This document shows positions 39,128-42,482 of a DNA stretch of 42,482 bases, one piece after another; the stretch's first letter is position 1, and the number at the start of each line of letters is the position of its first letter. Source of the stretch: Cupriavidus yeoncheonensis (GTDB lineage: Bacteria; Pseudomonadota; Gammaproteobacteria; Burkholderiales; Burkholderiaceae); the NCBI RefSeq assembly GCF_905397275.1, contig NZ_CAJPUY010000038.1, positions 1-42,482 on the forward strand, read 5' to 3'. The notes below the pieces were generated by a model. That model saw only the letters and a program-made list of their open reading frames with translations. It was not told the DNA's origin and did not search any database. Position numbers and translations under genes: made by a program.

Positions 39128-41146
39128 TCACTCCGCCTTGAGCCGCCGCCACAGCGTGGTCGGGCTGATCCCGAGGATGTGGCACGCCGCGTTGCGATCC
39201 CCGCCGCATTCGGCCAGCACCCGGCGAATATGCTCGGTTTCGCTCGCCTGCGCGACACCCGCCAGCGAACGGCCGACGCGGCGCGGCCGGCCACCGCGCG
39301 CGGACTCCTGCGCCGGGATGTCGGCCACGATCCGCGTCTCCGGCGTCCCCGGCATCCCCGGCATCCCCGGCACCTGGCCGGCATCATCGCCGAACAATTC
39401 CGGCACCGCGCCATGCAGTTCGCGCTGCAGTTCGGCGGGCTCCAGCGGACGGCCCGCCACGAGCACGGCAATGCGCTCGGTCACGTTTTCCAGTTCGCGG
39501 ATATTGCCCGGCCAGTGGTAGCCGGCGAGGCGCACGCGGGCCGCTTCCGGCAGGCCGTCCCGGTGCTCCAGCCCCAACCGTTCGAGCGCGCGCCGGTAGA
39601 GCAGGTCAGCCAGTTCCGGCAGGTCCTCGGCACGCTCGCGCAGCGGCGGCACCTCGATGCGCAGGATGTTCAGGCGGTAGTAAAGGTCCTGGCGAAAACT
39701 GCCTTCGCGCACGCGCTGCGCGAGATCGCGGTGCGTGGCTGCGATCACGCGCACATTGACCGGCACGGCCTCCAGCCCGCCGATCGGCAGCACCTGTTTT
39801 TCCTGCAGCACGCGCAGCAGCCGCGTCTGCAGCGCGGGCGGCATGTCGCCGACCTCATCCAGGAACAGCGTACCGTTGTGGGCCGACTCGAACAGGCCCG
39901 CTTTCCCGCCGCGTCGCGCGCCGGTGAAAGCCCCTTCCTCGTAGCCGAACAGTTCGCTTTCCAGCAGGGTCTCGGGGAACGCCGCGCAGTTGACGGCCAC
40001 GAACGGAAAGGCGCGGCGCGGGCTGGCGTCGTGCATGCCCTGTGCCAGCACTTCCTTGCCGGTGCCGCTCTCCCCGCCGATCAGCACGGTCGAATCGACC
40101 GCCGCATAACGCCGCGCCAGATCGCGCAGGTGCGCCATGGCGGCCGAGGTGCCGGCCAGGTCTTCCAGGCTGTAGCGCACGCCCGGCAGCCGCGTGCGGC
40201 TGCGCGAGCGCAGGTTGCGGTCCACGCGCTGGATGGCGGTGGCGTCCTGCAGGGTCAGCAGCGCACCCGTGGTGCCGGACTCATTGACCAGCGGGATGCG
40301 GTTGACCACGACCATGCGGTCGCCCACTTTCTGGATCGCTTCGAGTTCCTTCGTGCCGCTCTGAATCACGTCGTCCAGCGACAGGCCCGGCGACAGCGCC
40401 TGCAGCTTGCGCCCGACCGCATTCGCGGCCGGCGTGCCGAGGAAACGCTCCATCGCCGGGTTGAATGACTGGATGCGCCCTTCGCCGTCGACCGCGGCCA
40501 CGCCCTCGTTGAGGTGCGCAAGGATGTTGTTGACGTAGTCGCGCCGCCCGGACTCGATGCGCCGCAGGCGCGCCGCCTCGATCGCATCCTCGAGCGCCAT
40601 GCGCACGGAATTGCCCGAGTACAGGAATACGCCGATCAGGCCGAGCCGGTCCGCCAGGTCCGTCACCAGGCCGGGCCCGACCACCACTTTCACGCCCTCC
40701 TGCTTGAGCGTCTGGACACGCGCGGTGGCGTCGTCCTCGGTCAGGTAGGTGTAGGCGGGGATCGACAGCGAAAACGCGCGCGTGAATTCGTCCACCTCCG
40801 CATACGTGGAAGCGTGCGTCACGAGCGCCACATGGGGCGAAATGCGCCGCGCGGTCGACAATGCGCTCATCACGTCGAAGCCGGTCACCTTGACCAGCAC
40901 GACCGGAAGATCCACGTGCTGGCGCAGGTAGGCACCATTGGAGCCGCCCGACACCACGACGTCGAGCTTGCCTTCGCGCGCCTCGCGCCGGATGGCATCG
41001 GCCGCGGAGTCGTAGGCACGGCCGACGATGCGGAACTCCGCAAGGTGGGAATAGGCGGGAATCAGTTCCGCGAAGGCGCGCTGCAGACGGCTGATGCCGA
41101 GTGCCCAGATGCGCGGCAGGCCGGGAGGAGAGACTGGGGGTGGCAT
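39128..41146 (-). CDS. prpR: Sigma-54-dependent propionate catabolism activator
   Basis: A 672-residue enhancer-binding protein. Residues 1-190 form the PrpR N-terminal sensor (2-methylcitrate in characterised PrpR). A PAS-like segment lies at about 200-310 (LAHLNEGVAAVDGEGRIQSFN). The AAA+ domain at about 325-560 has Walker A GGESGTGKE (358-366), the sigma-54 contact GAFTGA (405-410) and LFLDEVGDMPPALQTRLLRVL. The Fis-type helix-turn-helix ends the protein (AACHILGISPTTLWRRLKAE). The linker before it carries repeated Gly-Met-Pro encoded by a 9-bp repeat. It is divergent from prpB, whose promoter has a clear sigma-54 motif. ATG 41146 is chosen despite a weak ribosome-binding site. Confidence 0.95.
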   Translation of the reverse strand: MPPPVSPPGLPRIWALGISRLQRAFAELIPAYSHLAEFRIVGRAYDSAADAIRREAREGKLDVVVSGGSNGAYLRQHVDLPVVLVKVTGFDVMSALSTARRISPHVALVTHASTYAEVDEFTRAFSLSIPAYTYLTEDDATARVQTLKQEGVKVVVGPGLVTDLADRLGLIGVFLYSGNSVRMALEDAIEAARLRRIESGRRDYVNNILAHLNEGVAAVDGEGRIQSFNPAMERFLGTPAANAVGRKLQALSPGLSLDDVIQSGTKELEAIQKVGDRMVVVNRIPLVNESGTTGALLTLQDATAIQRVDRNLRSRSRTRLPGVRYSLEDLAGTSAAMAHLRDLARRYAAVDSTVLIGGESGTGKEVLAQGMHDASPRRAFPFVAVNCAAFPETLLESELFGYEEGAFTGARRGGKAGLFESAHNGTLFLDEVGDMPPALQTRLLRVLQEKQVLPIGGLEAVPVNVRVIAATHRDLAQRVREGSFRQDLYYRLNILRIEVPPLRERAEDLPELADLLYRRALERLGLEHRDGLPEAARVRLAGYHWPGNIRELENVTERIAVLVAGRPLEPAELQRELHGAVPELFGDDAGQVPGMPGMPGTPETRIVADIPAQESARGGRPRRVGRSLAGVAQASETEHIRRVLAECGGDRNAACHILGISPTTLWRRLKAE
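39342..39371. repeat. 9-bp in-frame repeat in the prpR linker
   Basis: GGCATCCCC occurs at 39351-39359 and 39360-39368, with a variant GGCGTCCCC at 39342-39350. It encodes Gly-Met-Pro units between the AAA+ and DNA-binding domains, so its length can vary without frameshift. Confidence 0.75.
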
Positions 41147-41191
41147 GGTGCTTCAGGCGTAGAGTGCTGCTATTGTGCCCGCGGCCGATAT

Positions 41192-41211
41192 GAATTTCAA
41201 TCATGAAATTC
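41192..41211. promoter_or_regulatory. Palindrome upstream of prpB, probable PrpR site
   Basis: GAATTTCA and TGAAATTC are perfect inverted arms around ATCA. The centre lies about 165 bp upstream of the predicted prpB transcription start, the usual distance for a sigma-54 enhancer site, and about 56 bp upstream of the prpR start codon, so it may also serve autoregulation. Binding is inferred. Confidence 0.6.
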
Positions 41212-41339
41212 GAATTCCACCCATGCAATGCAATAGCGCGATGAAATGACTTCCGACGCGTTCCATGGCCCACCGGCGGCGTTGCAATCATCCGTAAAAT
41301 CAATGGGTTAGACACATCCGCAGGTCTCGCCGGGGTGGC

Positions 41340-41355
41340 TGGCATACCCCTTGCA
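41340..41355 (+). promoter_or_regulatory. Sigma-54 (-24/-12) promoter of prpB
   Basis: TGGCATACCCCTTGCA has the invariant GG and GC separated by 10 bp and matches the consensus TGGCAC-N5-TTGCA at nearly every conserved place. It lies 47 bp before the prpB ATG and fits activation by the adjacent PrpR. Confidence 0.85.
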
Positions 41356-41401
41356 GTATTGGGCCCGTTCCTTCATTGCCTGAAAACGAGACACCACTAC
41401 C

Positions 41402-42310
41402 ATGACCTATTCCGCATCCGACCTGGCCCGTTCGGCCGGCGCCCGCTTCCGCCAGGCCCTGGCCGAAGAGCATCCGCTGCAGGTGGTGGGCACCATCAAT
41501 GCCAACCACGCCCTGCTGGCCAAGCGCGCCGGCTACCGCGCCATCTACCTGTCGGGCGGCGGCGTGGCCGCGGGCTCGCTGGGCCTGCCCGACCTGGGCA
41601 TCTCGGGCCTGGAAGACGTGCTGATCGACGTGCGCCGCATCAGCGACGTATGCGATGTGCCGCTGCTGGTCGATGTCGACACCGGCTTCGGCTCGTCGGC
41701 CTTCAACGTGGCCCGCACCACCCGCTCGCTGATCAAGGCCGGCGCCGGCGCCATGCACATCGAAGACCAGGTTGGCGCCAAGCGCTGCGGCCATCGTCCG
41801 AACAAGGAAATCGTCACGCAGACCGAGATGGTGGACCGCATCAAGGCCGCCGTGGATGCCCGTACCGACGAGAACTTCGTGATCATGGCGCGTACCGACG
41901 CGCTGGCCGTGGAAGGCCTGGAAAGCGCCATCGAGCGCGCCGTGGCGTGCGTCGAGGCAGGCGCCGACGCAATCTTCCCGGAAGCCATGACCGATCTGGC
42001 CATGTACCGCAAGTTCGTTGACGCGGTGAAGGTGCCGGTGCTGGCCAACATCACCGAATTTGGCGCCACGCCGCTGTTCACCACCGACGAACTGGCCGGC
42101 TCCGGCGTATCGATGGTGCTGTACCCGCTGTCGGCCTTCCGCGCGATGAACAAGGCCGCCGAGAACGTCTACAACGCCATCCGCCGCGACGGCACCCAGA
42201 AGAACGTGGTCGAGACCATGCAGACTCGCGCCGAACTCTACGAGAGCATCGGCTACCACGCCTACGAACAGAAACTCGACGCCCTGTTTGCCCAGGGCAA
42301 GGCCAAGTAA
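41402..42310 (+). CDS. prpB: 2-methylisocitrate lyase
   Basis: A 302-residue enzyme of the isocitrate lyase superfamily that splits 2-methylisocitrate into pyruvate and succinate, the last step of the 2-methylcitrate cycle for propionate. The active-site loop is AKRCGHRPNKE with Cys129. Metal ligand aspartates appear in LLVDVDTGFG and MHIEDQ, and NANHALLAKRAGYRAIYLSGGG is the family N-terminus. ATG 41402 follows a sigma-54 promoter, and prpC begins 34 bp after the stop, so they form one operon. Confidence 0.97.
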   Translation: MTYSASDLARSAGARFRQALAEEHPLQVVGTINANHALLAKRAGYRAIYLSGGGVAAGSLGLPDLGISGLEDVLIDVRRISDVCDVPLLVDVDTGFGSSAFNVARTTRSLIKAGAGAMHIEDQVGAKRCGHRPNKEIVTQTEMVDRIKAAVDARTDENFVIMARTDALAVEGLESAIERAVACVEAGADAIFPEAMTDLAMYRKFVDAVKVPVLANITEFGATPLFTTDELAGSGVSMVLYPLSAFRAMNKAAENVYNAIRRDGTQKNVVETMQTRAELYESIGYHAYEQKLDALFAQGKAK

Positions 42311-42344
42311 GGCCAGCCGAACCGCACCTCACAAGGAGACCCTG

Positions 42345-42482
42345 ATGTCCGAAGCACAACCGATCGCCACCCCGAAGCCCAAGAAGTCCGTTGCCCTGTC
42401 GGGCGTGACCGCCGGTAACACCGCACTGTGCACGGTCGGCCGCACCGGCAATGACCTGCACTACCGCGGCTATGACATCCTG
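42345..42482 (+). CDS. prpC: 2-methylcitrate synthase, N-terminal part (cut by window edge)
   Basis: The 46 visible codons start MSEAQPIATPKPKKSVALSG and continue VTAGNTALCTVGRTGNDLHY, then RGYDI, the conserved N-terminal strand of PrpC-type citrate synthases. AAGGAGACCCTG precedes the ATG. The enzyme condenses propionyl-CoA with oxaloacetate. The catalytic histidines and aspartate are beyond the window. Confidence 0.93.
   Translation, partial: MSEAQPIATPKPKKSVALSGVTAGNTALCTVGRTGNDLHYRGYDIL

Overview
The window is GC-rich, densely coded DNA that looks like a beta-proteobacterial chromosome of the Burkholderiaceae, most likely Cupriavidus or a close relative. This rests on general knowledge of the group: a CatB/CatR pair, a fused MrpA/MrpB antiporter subunit, four Bug-type periplasmic binding proteins with no partner membrane genes, and a prpR-prpBC locus. 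No database search was possible. I saw no tRNA, rRNA, transposase, integrase or CRISPR array.

Layout. 1-1399: the start of catB (minus, cut by the window edge) and divergent catR. 1439-6126 (minus): leuA with a leucine-rich leader peptide, a GNAT acetyltransferase, a CapA-family protein and a class A beta-lactamase. 6158-12106 (minus): a complete mrpABCDEFG cation/proton antiporter operon with overlapping or nearly overlapping genes; the beta-lactamase follows its last gene after 31 bp. 12426-13997: a membrane-bound EAL phosphodiesterase. 14218-28448: an accessory region for uptake and CoA-linked breakdown of an unidentified organic acid or amide. It holds an amidase, four Bug binding proteins, a CaiB/BaiF CoA-transferase, two crotonases, a thiolase, an SDR dehydrogenase, an IclR regulator and an MFS transporter. 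An 18-bp-arm palindrome lies in its divergent promoter, and a roughly 0.7-kb non-coding island of nested inverted repeats sits inside it. 28492-39086: housekeeping and mixed genes (PQQ-type sugar dehydrogenase lipoprotein, BamA-like outer-membrane protein, purT, MscS-type channel, HD-GYP phosphodiesterase, ABM-fold monooxygenase, cysteine-synthase-like enzyme, MocR regulator, AhpD-like protein). 39128-42482: the 2-methylcitrate locus, prpR divergent from prpB and the start of prpC, with a sigma-54 promoter and an upstream palindrome.

How the genes fit together. The accessory region can be read as: uptake of a carboxylate or amide (Bug proteins, MFS), hydrolysis of the amide (amidase), activation by CoA transfer (CaiB/BaiF), then hydration, oxidation and thiolysis (crotonases, SDR, thiolase), under IclR control. 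No acyl-CoA dehydrogenase or acyl-CoA ligase is present, so the substrate may already be unsaturated or hydroxylated. If thiolysis releases propionyl-CoA, the prp locus would handle it; that link is speculative.

Points most worth a second look: the leuA leader peptide with three CUA codons and an apparently leaderless start; the nested palindrome at 19118-19184; the inverted-repeat island at 21181-21881; the beta-lactamase behind the mrp operon; and short tandem duplications at or just after the stop codons of five genes.
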